Shown here piece after piece: positions 28,701-43,000 of a DNA stretch of 64,000 nucleotides. Source of the DNA: Petrolisthes cinctipes (taxonomy: Eukaryota > Arthropoda > Malacostraca > Decapoda > Porcellanidae); the NCBI GenBank assembly GCA_033782935.1, contig JAWQEG010000065.1:1265001-1329000 (forward strand), in the 5' to 3' direction. A model generated the notes under the pieces. The model did no database searches, was not told the DNA's origin, and saw only the letters and a program-made list of their open reading frames with translations. Numbering within the stretch: the first letter of the stretch is position 1; each line of letters begins with the position of its first letter. The position numbers were made by a program, and so were the translations under genes.

Positions 28701-31700
28701 CTTTGGGCACCAAAAATATCGATTTTCAGCATGTTTTGGGCCTGAATTTTGAAAATATTCTAACACGGAGTAGGCATGTACAGATCGCTTCTGGGACCCC
28801 AAAATATCGAATTTTCGGGTGTTTTGAGCCTGAATTTGAGATATAAACGGGTACAGAAGATACATGCACATATTGACTTTGGGCATCTAAAATATCGATT
28901 TTCAGCATGTTTTGGGCCTGTATTTTGAAAATACTCTAACACTGAGTAGGCATGTACAGATTGCTTCTGGGACCCCAAAATATTGAATTTTCGGGTGTTT
29001 TGAGCCTGAATTTGAGATATAAACGGGTACTGAAGATGCATGCACATATCGACTTTTGTGCACCTAAAAGATCGATTTTCAGTATGTTTTGAGCATGTAT
29101 TTTGAAAATACTCTAACACGGAGTAGGCATGTACAGATACCTTCTGGGACCTCTAAATATCGAATTTTCGGGTGTTTTGGGACTGAATTTGAGATATCGA
29201 TTTTTTGGCACCTAAAATGTCGATTTTTAGCATGTTTTTAGCCTATATTTTGAAAATATTCTACCACTGTGTAGGCATGTACAGATTGCTTCTGGGACCC
29301 CAAAATATTGAATTTTCGGGTGTTTTGAGCCTGAATTTGAGATATAAACGGGTACAGAAGATACATGCACATATTGACTTTGGGCATCTAAAATATCGAT
29401 TTTCAGCATGTTTTGGGCCTGTATTTTGAAAATACTCTAACACTGAGTAGGCATGTACTGATCGCTTCTGGGACCCCAAAATATCGAATTTTCGGGTGTT
29501 TAGGGCCAGAATTTGAGATATAAACGGGTACAGAAGATGCATGCACATATCGACTTTTGGGCACGTAAAAGATCGATTTTCAGTATGTTTTTTGCCTGTA
29601 TTTTGAAAATACTCTAACACAGAGTAGGCATGTACAGATACCTTCTGGGACCTCTAAATATTGAATTTTCGGGTGTTTTGGGACTGAATTTGAGATATCG
29701 ATTTTTTGGCACCTAAAATGTCGATTTTTAGCATGTTTTTAGCCTATATTTTGAAAATCTTCTAGCACTGTGTAGGCATGTACAGATTGCTTCTGGGACC
29801 CCAAAATATTGAATTTTCGGGTGTTTTGAGCCTGAATTTGAGATATAAACGGGTACAGAAGATACATGCACATATTGACTTTGGGCATCTAAAATATCGA
29901 TTTTCAGCATGTTTTGGGCCTGTATTTTGAAAATACTCTAACATTGAGTAGGCATGTACAGATTGCTTCTGGGACCCCAAAATATTGAATTTTCGGGTGT
30001 TTTGAGCCTGAATTTGAGATATAAACGGGTACTGAAGATTCATGCACATATCGACTTTTGTGCACCTAAAAGATCGATTTTCAGTATGTTTTGATCATGT
30101 ATTTTGAAAATACTCTAACACGGAGTAGGCATGTGCAGATCGCTTCTGGGACCCCTAAATATCGAATTTTCGGGTGTTTTGGGACTGAATTTGAGATATC
30201 GATTTTTTGGCACCTAAAATGTCGATTTTTAGCATGTTAAAAAATTTTAGCCTATATTTTGAAAATATTCTAGCACTGTGTAGGCATGTACAGATTGCTT
30301 CTGGGACCCCAAAATATTGAATTTTCGGGTGTTTTGAGCCTGAATTTGAGATATAAACGGGTACAGAAGATACATGCACATATTGACTTTGGGCATCTAA
30401 AATATCGATTTTCAGCATGTTTTGGGCCTGTATTTTGAAAATACTCTAACACTGAGTAGGCATGTACAGATCGCTTCTGGGACCCCTAAATATCGAATTT
30501 TCGGGTGTTTTGGGACTGAATTTGAGATATCAACTTTTTGGCACCTAAAAGATCGATTTTTAGCATGTTTTTAGCCTATATTTTGAAAATATTCTAGCAC
30601 TGAGTAGGCATGTACAGATTGCTTCTGGGACCCCAAAATATTGAATTTTCGGGTGTTTTGAGCCTGAATTTGAGATATAAACGGGTACAGAAGATACATG
30701 CACATATTGACTTTGGGCACCAAAAATATCGATTTTCAGCATGTTTTGGGCCTGAATTTTGAAAATACTCTAACACGGAGTAGGCATGTACAGATCGCTT
30801 CTGGGACCCCAAAATATCGAATTTTCGGGTGTTTAGGGCCAGAATTTGAGATATAAACGGGTACAGAAGATGCATGCACATATCGACTTTTGGGCACCTA
30901 AAAGATCGATTTTCAGTATGTTTTTGGCCTGTATTTTGAAAATACTCTAACACGGAGTAGGCATGTACAGATACCTTCTGGGACCTCTAAATATCGAATT
31001 TTCGGGTGTTTTGGGACTGAATTTGAGATATCGATTTTTTGGCACCTAAAATGTCGATTTTTAGCATGTTTTTAGCCTATATTTTGAAAATATTCTAGCA
31101 CTGTGTAGGCATGTACAGATTGCTTCTGGGACCCCAAAATATTGAATTTTCGGGTGTTTTGAGCTTGAATTTGAGATATAAACGGGTACAGAAGATACAT
31201 GCACATATTGACTTTGGGCATCTAAAATATCGATTTTCAGCATGTTTTGGGCCTGTATTTTGAAAATACTCTAACACTGAGTAGGCATGTACAGATTGCT
31301 TCTGGGACCCCAAAATATTGAATTTTCGGGTGTTTTGAGCCTGAATTTGAGATATAAACGGGTACTGAAGATGCATGCACATATCGACTTTTGGGCACCT
31401 AAAAGATCGATTTTCAGTATGTTTTGAGCATGTATTTTGAAAATATTCTAACACGGAGTAGGCATGTACAGATCACTTCTGGGACCCCTAAATATCGAAT
31501 TTTCGGGTGTTTTGGGACTGAATTTGAGATATCGACTTTTTGGCACCTAAAAGATCGATTTTTAGCATGTTTTTAGCCTATATTTTGAAAATATTCTAGC
31601 ACTGAGTAGGCATGTACAGATTGCTTCTGGGACCCCAAAATATTGAATTTTCGGGTGTTTTGAGCCTGAATTTGAGATATAAACGGGTACAGAAGATACA

Positions 31701-34066
31701 TGCACATATTGACTTTGGGCACCAAAAATATCGATTTTCAGCATGTTTTAGGCCTGAATTTTGAAAATACTCTAACACGGAGTAGGCATGTACAGATCGC
31801 TTCTGGGACCCCAAAATATCGAATTTTCGGGTGTTTAGGGCCTGAATTTGAGATATAAACGGGTACAGAAGATGCATGCACATATCGACTTTTGGGCACC
31901 TAAAAGATCGATTTTCAGTATGTTTTTGGCCTGTATTTTGAAAATACTCTAACACGGAGTAGGCATGTACAGATACCTTCTTGGACCTCTAAATATCGAA
32001 TTTTCGGGTGTTTTGGGACTGAATTTGAGATATCGATTTTTTGGCACTTAAAATGTCGATTTTTAGCATGTTTTTAGCCTATATTTTGAAAATATTCTAG
32101 CACTGTGTAGGCATGTACAGATTGCTTCTGGGACCCCAAAATATTGAATTTTCGGGTGTTTTGAGCCTCAATTTGAGGTTTAAACGGGTACAGAAGATAC
32201 ATGCACATATTGACTTTGGGCATCTAAAATATCGATTTTCAGCATGTTTTGGGCCTGTATTTTGAAAATACTCTAACACTGAGTAGGCATGTACAGATTG
32301 CTTCTGGGACCCCAAAATATTGAATTTTCGGGTGTTTTGAGCCTGAATTTGAGATATAAACGGGTACAGAAGATACATGCACATATTGACTTTGGGCATC
32401 TAAAATATCGATTTTCAGCATGTTTTGGGCCTGAATTTTGAAAATACTCTAACACGGAGTAGGCATGTACAGATCGCTTCTGGGACCCCAAAATATCGAA
32501 TTTTCGGGTGTTTAGGGCCAGAATTTGAGATATAAACGGGTACAGAAGATGCATGCACATATCGACTTTTGGGCACCTAAAAGATCGATTTTCAGTATGT
32601 TTTTGGCCTGTATTTTGAAAATACTCTAACACGGATTAGGCATGTACAGATATCTTCTGGGACCTCTAAATATCGAATTTTCGGGTGTTTTGGGACTGAA
32701 TTTGAGATATCGATTTTTTGGCACCTAAAATGTCGATTTTTAGCATGTTTTTAGCCTATATTTTGAAAATATTCTAGCACTGTGTAGGCATGTACAGATT
32801 GCTTCTGGGACCCCAAAATATTGAATTTTCGGGTGTTTTGAGCCTGAATTTGAGATATAAACGGGTACAGAAGATACATGCACATATTGACTTTGGGCAT
32901 CTAAAATATCGATTTTCAGCATGTTTTGGGCCTGTATTTTGAAAATACTCTAACACTGAGTAGGCATGTACAGATTGCTTCTGGGACCCCAAAATATTGA
33001 ATTTTCGGGTGTTTTGAGCCTGAATTTGAGATATAAACGGGTACTGAAGATGCATGCACATATCGACTTCTGTGCACCTAAAAGATCGATTTTCAGTATG
33101 TTTTGAGCATGTATTTTGAAAATACTCTAACACGGAGTATGCATGTACAGATCGCTTCTGGGACCCCTAAATATCGAATTTTCGGGTGTTTTGGGACTGA
33201 ATTTGAGATATCGACTTTTTGGCACCTAAAAGATCGATTTTTAGCATGTTTTTAGCCTATATTTTGAAAATATTCTAGCACTTTACAGATCGCTTCTGGG
33301 ACCCCAAAATATCGAATTTTCGGGTGTTTAGGTCCAGAATTTGAGATATAAACGGGTACAGAAGATGCATGCACATATCGACTTTTGGGCAACTAAAAGA
33401 TCGATTTTCAGTATGTTTTTGGCCTGTATTTTGAAAATACTCTAACACGGAGTAGGCATGTACAGATACCTTCTGGGACCTCTAAATATCGAATTTTCGG
33501 GTGTTTTGGGACTGAATTTGAGATATCGATTTTTTGGCACCTAAAATGTCGATTTTTAGCATGTTTTTAGCCTATATTTTGAAAATATTCTAGCACTGTG
33601 TAGGCATGTACAGATTGCTTCTGGGACCCCAAAATATTGAATTTTCGGGTGTTTTGAGCCTGAATTTGAGATATAAACGGGTACAGAAGATACATGAACA
33701 TATTGACTTTGGGCATCTAAAATATCGATTTTCAGCATGTTTTGGGCCTGTATTTTGAAAATACTCTAACACTGAGTAGGCATGTACAGATCGCTTCTGG
33801 GACCCCAAAATATCGAATTTTCGGGTGTTTAGGGCCAGAATTTGAGATATAAACGGGTACAGAAGATGCATGCACATATCGACTTTTGGGCACCTAAAAG
33901 ATCGATTTTCAGTATGTTTTTGGCCTGTATTTTGAAAATACTCTAACACAGAGTAGGCATGTACAGATACCTTCTGGGACCTCTAAATATCGAATTTTCG
34001 GGTGTTTTGGGACTGAATTTGAGATATCGATTTTTTGGCACCTAAAATGTCGATTTTTAGCATGTT
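19771..34066. repeat. 14.3-kb tandem duplication, copy 1
   Basis: This 14,296-bp stretch of satellite is followed head-to-tail by a near-identical copy. The offset is constant at 14,296 bp up to about 26310 and 14,294 bp after it, because copy 1 has two extra bases in the A-run at 26311-26320 (ACCCAAAAAA). The only other differences I found are G at 23675 (T at 37971) and C at 25322 (A at 39618). The copy starts just after an AAAAAT insertion at 19764-19769 that is missing at the start of copy 2. The sequence left of 19650 no longer matches the sequence left of copy 2. It probably arose by unequal crossover between HOR units, but an assembly duplication must be excluded. Confidence 0.92.
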
Positions 34067-37000
34067 TTTAGCCTATATTTTGAAAATATTCTAGCACTGT
34101 GTAGGCATGTACAGATTGCTTCTGGGACCCCAAAATATTGAATTTTCGGGTGTTTTGAGCCTGAATTTGAGATATAAACGGGTACAGAAGATACATATAC
34201 ATATTGAATTTGGGCATCTAAAATATCGATTTTCAGCATGTTTTGGGCCTGTATTTTGAAAATACTCTAACACTGAGTAGGCATGTACAGATTGCTTCTG
34301 GGACCCCAAAATATTGAATTTTCGGGTGTTTTGAGCCTGAATTTGAGATATAAACGGGTACTGAAGATGCATGCACATATCGACTTTTGTGCACCTAAAA
34401 GATCGATTTTCAGTATGTTTTTGGCCTGTATTTTGAAAATACTCTAACACGGAGTAGGCATGTACAGATACCTTCTGGGACATCTAAATATCGAATTTTC
34501 GGGTGTTTTGGGACTGAATTTGAGATATCGATTTTTTGGCACCTAAAAGATCGATTTTTAGCATGTTTTTAGCCTATATTTTGAAAATATTCTAGCACTG
34601 AGTAGGCATGTACATATTGCTTCTGGGACCCCAAAATATTGAATTTTCGGGTGTTTTGAGCCTGAATTTGAGATATAAACGGGTACAGAAGATACATGCA
34701 CATATTGACTTTGGGCACCAAAAATATCGATTTTCAGCATGTTTTGAGCCTGAATTTTGAAAATACTCTAACACGGAGTAGGCATGTACAGATCGCTTAT
34801 GGGACCCCAAAATATCAAATTTTCGGGTGTTTAGGGCCAGAATTTGAGATATAAACGGGTACAGAAGATGCATGCACATATCGACTTTTGGGCACCTAAA
34901 AGATCGATTTTCAGTATGTTTTTGGCCTGTATTTTGAAAATACTCTAACACGGAGTAGGCATGTACAGATACCTTCTGGGACCTCTAAATATCGAATTTT
35001 CGGGTGTTTTGGGACTGAATTTGAGATATCGATTTTTTTGCACCTAAAATGTCGATTTTTAGCATGTTTTTAGCCTATATTTTAAAAATATTCTAGCACT
35101 GTGTAGGCATGTACAGATTGCTTCTGGGACCCCAAAATATTGAATTTTCGGGTGTTTTGAGCCTGAATTTGAGATATAAACGGGTACAGAGGATACATGC
35201 ACATATTGACTTTGGGCATCTAAAATATCGATTTTCAGCATGTTTTGGGCCTGTATTTTGAAAATACTCTAACACGGAGTAGGCATGTACAGATCGCTTC
35301 TGGGACCCCAAAATATCGAATTTTCGGGTGTTTATGGCCAGAATTTGAGATATAAACGGGTACAGAAGATACATGCACATATTGACTTTGGGCATCTAAA
35401 ATATCGATTTTCAGCATGTTTTGGGCCTGTATTTTGAAAATACTCTAACACTGAGTAGGCATGTACAGATTGCTTCTGGGACCCCAAAATATTGAATTTT
35501 CGGGTGTTTTGGGACTGAATTTGAGATATCGATTTTTTGGCACCTAAAATGTCGATTTTTAGCATGTTTTTAGCCTATATTTTGAAAATATTCTAGCACT
35601 GTGTAGGCATGTACAGATTGCTTCTGGGACCCCAAAATATTGAATTTTCGGGTGTTTTGAGCTTGAATTTGAGATATAAACGGGTACAGAAGATACATGC
35701 ACATATTGACTTTGGGCATCTAAAATATCGATTTTCAGCATGTTTTGGGCCTGTATTTTGAAAATACTCTAACACTGAGTAGGCATGTACAGATTGCTTC
35801 TGGGACCCCAAAATATTGAATTTTCGGGTGTTTTGAGCCTGAATTTGAGATATAAACGGGTACTGAAGATGCATGCACATATCGACTTTTGTGCACCTAA
35901 AAGATCGATTTTCAGTATGTTTTGAGCATGTATTTTGAAAATACTCTAACACGGAGTAGGCATGTACAGATCGCTTCTGGGACCCCTAAATATCGAATTT
36001 TCGGGTGTTTTGGGACTGAATTTGAGATATCGACTTTTTGGCACCTAAAAGATCGATTTTTAGCATGTTTTTAGCCTATATTTTGAAAATATTCTAGCAC
36101 TGTGAAGGCATGTACAGATTGCTTCTGGGACCCCAAAATATTGAATTTTCGGGTGTTTTGAGCCTGAATTTGAAATATAAACGGGTACAGAAGATACATG
36201 CACATATTGACTTTGGGCACCAAAAATATCGATTTTCAGCATGTTTTGGGCCTGAATTTTGAAAATACTCTAACACGGAGTAGGCATGTACAGATCGCTT
36301 CTGGGACCCCAAAATATCGAATTTTCGGGTGTTTAGGGCCAGAATTTGAGATATAAACGGGTACAGAAGATGCATGCACATATCGACTTTTGGGCACCTA
36401 AAAGATCGATTTTCAGTATGTTTTTGGCCTGTATTTTGAAAATACTCTAACACGGAGTACAGATACCTTCTGGGACCTCTAAATATCGAATTTTCGGGTG
36501 TTTTGGGACTGAATTTGAGATATCGATTTTTTGGCACCTAAAATATCGATTTTTAGCATGTTAAAAATTTTAGCCTATATTTTGAAAATATTCTAGCACT
36601 GTGTAGGCATGTACAGATTGCTTCTGGGACCCCAAAATATTGAATTTTCGAGTGTTTTGAGCCTGAATTTGAGATATAAACGGGTACAGAAGATACATGC
36701 ACATATTGACTTTGGGCATCTAAAATATCGATTTTCAGTATGTTTTGAGCATGTATTTTGAAAATACTCTAACACAGAGTAGGCATGTGCAGATCGCTTC
36801 TGGGACCCCTAAATATCGAATTTTCGGGTGTTTTGGGACTGAATTTGAGATATCGACTTTTTGGCACCTAAAAGATCGATTTTTAGCATGTTTTTAGCCT
36901 ATATTTTGAAAATATTCTAGCACTGTACAGATTGCTTCTGAGACCCCAAAATATTGAATTTTCGGGTGTTTTGAGCCTGAATTTGAGATATAAACGGGTA

Positions 37001-40000
37001 CAGAAGATACATGCACATATTGACTTTGGGCACCAAAAATATCGATTTTCAGCATGTTTTGGGCCTGAATTTTGAAAATACTCTAACACGGAGTAGGCAT
37101 GTACAGATCGCTTCTGGGACCCCAAAATATCGCATTTTCGGGTGTTTAGGGCCAGAATTTGAGATATAAACGGGTACAGAAGATGCATGCACTTTTGGGC
37201 ACCTAAAAGATCGATTTTCAGTATGTTTTTGGCCTGTATTTTGAAAATACTCTAACACGGAGTACAGATACCTTCTGGGACCTCTAAATATCGAATTTTC
37301 GGGTGTTTTGGGACTGAATTTGAGATATCGATTTTTTGGCACCTAAAATGTCGATTTTTAGCATGTTAAAAATTTTAGCCTATATTTTGAAAATATTCTA
37401 GCACTGTGTAGGGATGTACAGATCGCTTCTGGGACCCCAAAATATCGAATTTTCGGGTGTTTAGGGCCAGAATTTGAGATATAAACGGGTACAGAAGATG
37501 CATGCACATATCGACTTTTTGGCACCTAAAAGATCGATTTTCAGTATGTTTTTGGCCTGTATTTTGAAAATACTCTAACACGGAGTAGGCATGTACAGAT
37601 ACCTTCTGGGACCTCTAAATATCGAATTTTCGGGTGTTTTGGGACTGAATTTGAGATATCGATTTTTTGGCACCTAAAATGTCGATTCTTAGCATGTTTT
37701 TAGCCTATATTTTGAAAATATTCTAGCACTGTGTAGGCATGTACAGATTGCTTCTGGGACCCCAAAATATTGAATTTTCGGGTGTTTTGAGCTTGAATTT
37801 GAGATATAAACGGGTACAGAAGATAAATGCACATATTGACTTTGGGCATCTAAAATATCGATTTTCAGCATGTTTTGGGCCTGTATTTTGAAAATACTCT
37901 AACACTGAGTAGGCATGTACAGATTGCTTCTGGGACCCCAAAATATTGAATTTTCGGGTGTTTTGAGCCTTAATATGAGATATAAACGGGTACTGAAGAT
38001 ACATGCACATATCGACTTTTGGGCACCTAAAAGATCGATTTTCAGTATGTTTTGAGCATGTATTTTGAAAATATTCTAACACGGAGTAGGCATGTACAGA
38101 TCGCTTCTGGGACCCCTAAATATCGAATTTTCGGGTGTTTTGGGACTGAATTTGAGATATCGACTTTTTGGCACCTAAAAGATCGATTTTTAGCATGTTT
38201 TTAGCCTATATTTTGAAAATATTCTAGCACTGAGTAGGCATTTACAGATTGCTTCTGGGACCCCAAAATATTGAATTTTCGGGTGTTTTGAGCCTGAATT
38301 TGAGATATAAACGGGTACAGAAGATACATGCACATATTGACTTTGGGCACCAAAAATATCGATTTTCAGCATGTTTTGGGCCTGAATTTTGAAAATACTC
38401 TAACACGGAGTAGGCATGTACAGATCGCTTCTGGGACCCCAAAATATCGAATTTTCGGGTGTTTAGGGCCAGAAATTGAGATATAAACGGGTACAAAAGA
38501 TGCATGCACATTTCGACTTTTGGGCACCTAAAAGATCGATTTTCAGTATGTTTTTGGCCTGTATTTTGAAAATACTCTAACACGGAGTAGGCATGTACAG
38601 ATACCTTCTGGGACCTCTAAATATCGAATTTTCGGGTGTTTTGGGACTGAATTTGAGATATCGATTTTTTGGCACCTAAAATGTCGATTCTTAGCATGTT
38701 TTTAGCCTATATTTTGAAAATATTCTAGCACTGTGTAGGCATGTACAGATTGCTTCTGGGACCCCAAAATATTGAATTTTCGGGTGTTTTGAGCCTGAAT
38801 TTGAGATATAAACGGGTACAGAAAATACATGCACATATTGACTTTGGGCATCTAAAATATCGATTTTCAGCATGTTTTGGGCCTGTATTTTGAAAATACT
38901 CTAACACTGAGTAGGCATGTACAGATTGCTTCTGGGACCCCAAAATATTGAATTTTCGGGTGTTTTGAGCCTGAATTTGAGATATAAACGGGTACAGAAG
39001 ATACATGCACATATTGACTTTGGGCATCTAAAATATCGATTTTCAGCATGTTTTGGGCCTGAATTTTGAAAATACTCTAACACGGAGTAGGCATGTACAG
39101 ATCGTTTCTGGGACCCCAAAATATCGAATTTTCGGGTGTTTAGGGCCAGAATTTGTGATATAAACGGGTACAGAAGATGCATGCACATATCGACTTTTGG
39201 GCACCTAAAAGATCGATTTTCAGTATGTTTTGAGCATGTATTTTGAAAATATTCTAACACGGAGTAGGCATGTACAGATCGCTTCTGGGACCCCTAAATA
39301 TCGAATTTTCGGGTGTTTTGGGACTGAATTTGAGATATCGATTTTTTGGCACCTAAAATGTCGATTTTTAGCATGTTTTTAGCCTATATTTTGAAAATAT
39401 TCTAGCACTGTGTAGGCATGTACAGATTGCTTCTGAGACCCCAAAATATTGAATTTTCGGGTGTTTTGAGCCTGAATTTGAGATATAAACGGGTACAGAA
39501 GATACATGCACATATTGACTTTGGGCATCTAAAATATCGATTTTCAGCATGTTTTGGGCCTGTATTTTGAAAATACTCTAACACTGAGTAGGCATGTACA
39601 GATTGCTTCTGGGACCCAAAAATATTGAATTTTCGGGTGTTTTGAGCCTGAATTTGAGATATAAACGGGTACTGAAGATGCATGCACATATCGACTTCTG
39701 TGCACCTAAAAGATCGATTTTCAGTATGTTTTAAGCATGTATTTTGAAAATACTCTAACACGGAGTAGGCATGTACAGATCGCTTCTGGGACCCCTAAAT
39801 ATCGAATTTTCGGGTGTTTTGGGACTGAATTTGAGATATCGACTTTTTGGCACCTAAAAGATCGATTTTTAGCATGTTTTTAGCCTATATTTTGAAAATA
39901 TTCTAGCACTTTACAGATTGCTTCTGGGACCCCAAAATATTGAATTTTCGGGTGTTTTGAGACTGAATTTGAGATATAAACGGGTACAGAAGATACATGC

Positions 40001-43000
40001 ACATATTGACTTTGGGCACCAAAAATATCGATTTTCAGCATGTTTTGGGCCTGAATTTTGAAAATACTCTAACACGGAGTAGACATGTACAGATTGCTTC
40101 TGGGACCCCAAAATATCGAATTTTCGGGTGTTTAGGTCCAGAATTTGAGATATAAACGGGTACAGAAGATGCATGCACATATCGACTTTTGGGCACCTAA
40201 AAGATCGATTTTCAGTATGTTTTTGGCCTGTATTTTGAAAATACTCTAACACGGAGTAGGCATGTAGAGATACCTTCTGGGACCTCTAAATATCGAATTT
40301 TCGGGTGTTTTGGGACTGAATTTGAGATATCGATTTTTTGGCACCTAAAATGTCGATTTTTAGCATGTTTTTAGCCTATATTTTGAAAATATTCTAGCAC
40401 GGTGTAGGCATGTACAGATTGCTTCTGGGACCCCAAAATATTGAATTTTCGGGTGTTTTGAGCCTGAATTTGAGATATAAACGGGTACAAAAGATACATG
40501 CACATATTGACTTTGGGCATCTAAAATATCGATTTTCAGCATGTTTTGGGCCTGTATTTTGAAAATACTCTAACACTGAGAAGGCATGTACAGATTGCTT
40601 CTGGGACCCCAAAATATTGAATTTTCGGGTGTTTTGAGCCTGAATTTGAGATATAAACGGGTACTGAAGATGCATGCACATATTGACTTTGGGCATCTAA
40701 AATATCGATTTTCAGCATGTTTTGGGCCTGTATTTTGAAAATACTCTAACACTGAGTAGGCATGTACAGATTGCTTCTGGGACCCCAAAATATTGAATTT
40801 TCGGGTGTTTTGAGCCTGAATTTGAGATATAAACGGGTACAGAAGATGCATGCACATATCGACTTTTGTGCACCTAAAAGATCGATTTTCAGTATGTTTT
40901 GAGCATGTATTTTGAAAATACTCTAACACGGAGTAGGCATGTACAGATCGCTTCTGGGACCCCTAAATATCGAATTTTCGGGTGTTTTGGTACTGAATTT
41001 GAGATATCGACTTTTTGGCACCTAAAAGATCGATTTTTAGCATGTTTTTAGCCTATATATTGAAAATATTCTAGCACTGTACAGATTGCTTCTGGGACCC
41101 CAAAATATTGAATTTTCGGGTGTTTTGAGCCTGAATTTGAGATATAAACGGGTACAGAAGATACATGCACATATTGACTTTGGGCACCAAAAATATCGAT
41201 TTTCAGCATGTTTTGGGCCTGAATTTTGAAAATACTCTAACACGGAGTAGGCATGTACAGATCGCTTCTGGGACCCCAAAATATCGAATTTTCGGGTGAT
41301 TAGGGCCAAAATTTGAGATATAAACGGGTACAGAAGATGCATGCACTTTTGGGCACCTAAAAGATCGATTTACAGTATGTTTTTGGCCTGTAATTTGAAA
41401 ATACTCTAACACGGAGTACAGATACCTTCTGGGACCTCTAAATATAGAATTTTCGGGTGTTTTGGGACTGAATTTGAGATATCGATTTTTTGGCACCTAA
41501 AATGTTGATTTTTAGCATGTAAAAAATTTTAGCCTATATTTTGAAAATATTCTAGCACTGTGTAGGCATGTACAGATTGCTTCTGGGACCCCAAAATATT
41601 GAATTTTCGGGTGTTTTGAGCCTGAATTTGAGATATAAACGGGTACAGAAGATACATGCACATATTGACTTTGGGCATCTAAAATATCGATTTTCAGCAT
41701 GTTTTGGGCCTGTATTTTGAAAATACTCTAACACTGAGTAGGCATGTACAGATCGCTTCTGGGACCCCTAAATATCGAATTTTCGGGTGTTTTGGGACTG
41801 AATTTGAGATATCGACTTTTTGGCACCTAAAAGATCGATTTTTAGCATGTTTTTAGCCTATATTTTGAAAATATTCTAGCACTGAGTAGGCATGTACAGA
41901 TTGCTTCTGGGACCCCAAAATATTGAATTTTCGGGTGTTTTGAGCCTGAATTTGAGATATAAACCGGTACAGAAGATACATGCACATATTGACTTTGGGC
42001 ACCAAAAATATCGATTTTCAGCATGTTTTGGGCCTGAATTTTGAAAATACTCTAACACGGAGTAGGCATGTACAGATCGCTTCTGGGACCCTAAAATATC
42101 GAATTTTCGGGTGTTTAGGGCCAGAATTTGAGATATAAACGGGTACAGAAGATGCATGCACATATCGACTTTTGGGCACCTAAAAGATCGATTTTCAGTA
42201 TGTTTTTGGCCTGTATTTTGAAAATACTCTAACACGGAGTAGGCATGTACAGATACCTTCTGGGACCTCTAAATATCGAATTTTCGGGTGTTTTGGGACT
42301 GAATTTGAGATATCGAATTTTTGGCACCTAAAATGTCGATTTTTAGCATGTTTTTAGCCTATATTTTGAAAATATTCTAGCACTGTGTAGGCATGTACAG
42401 ATTGCTTCTGGGACCCCAAAATATTGAATTTTCGGGTGTTTTGAGCTTGAATTTGAGATATAAACGGGTACAGAAGATACATGCACATATTGACTTTGGG
42501 CATCTAAAATATCGATTTTCAGCATGTTTTGGGCCTGTATTTTGAAAATACTCTAACACTGAGTAGGCATGTACAGATTGCTTCTATGACCCCAAAATAT
42601 TGAATTTTCGGGTGTTTTGAGCCTGAATTTGAGATATAAACGGGTACTGAAGATGCATGCACATATCGACTTTTGTGCACCTAAAAGATCGATTTTCAGT
42701 ATGTTTTGAGCATGTATTTTGAAAATACTCTAACACGGAGTAGGCATGTGCAGATCGCTTCTGGGACCCCTAAATATCGAATTTTCGGGTGTTTTGGGAC
42801 TGAATTTGAGATATCGACTTTTTGGCACCTAAAAGATCGATTTTTAGCATGTTTTTAGCCTATATTTTGAAAATATTCTAGCACTGTGAAGGCATGTACA
42901 GATTGCTTCTGGGACCCCAAAATATTGAATTTTCGGGTGTTTTGAGCCTGAATTTGAGATATAAACGGGTACAGAAGATACATGCACATATTGACTTTGG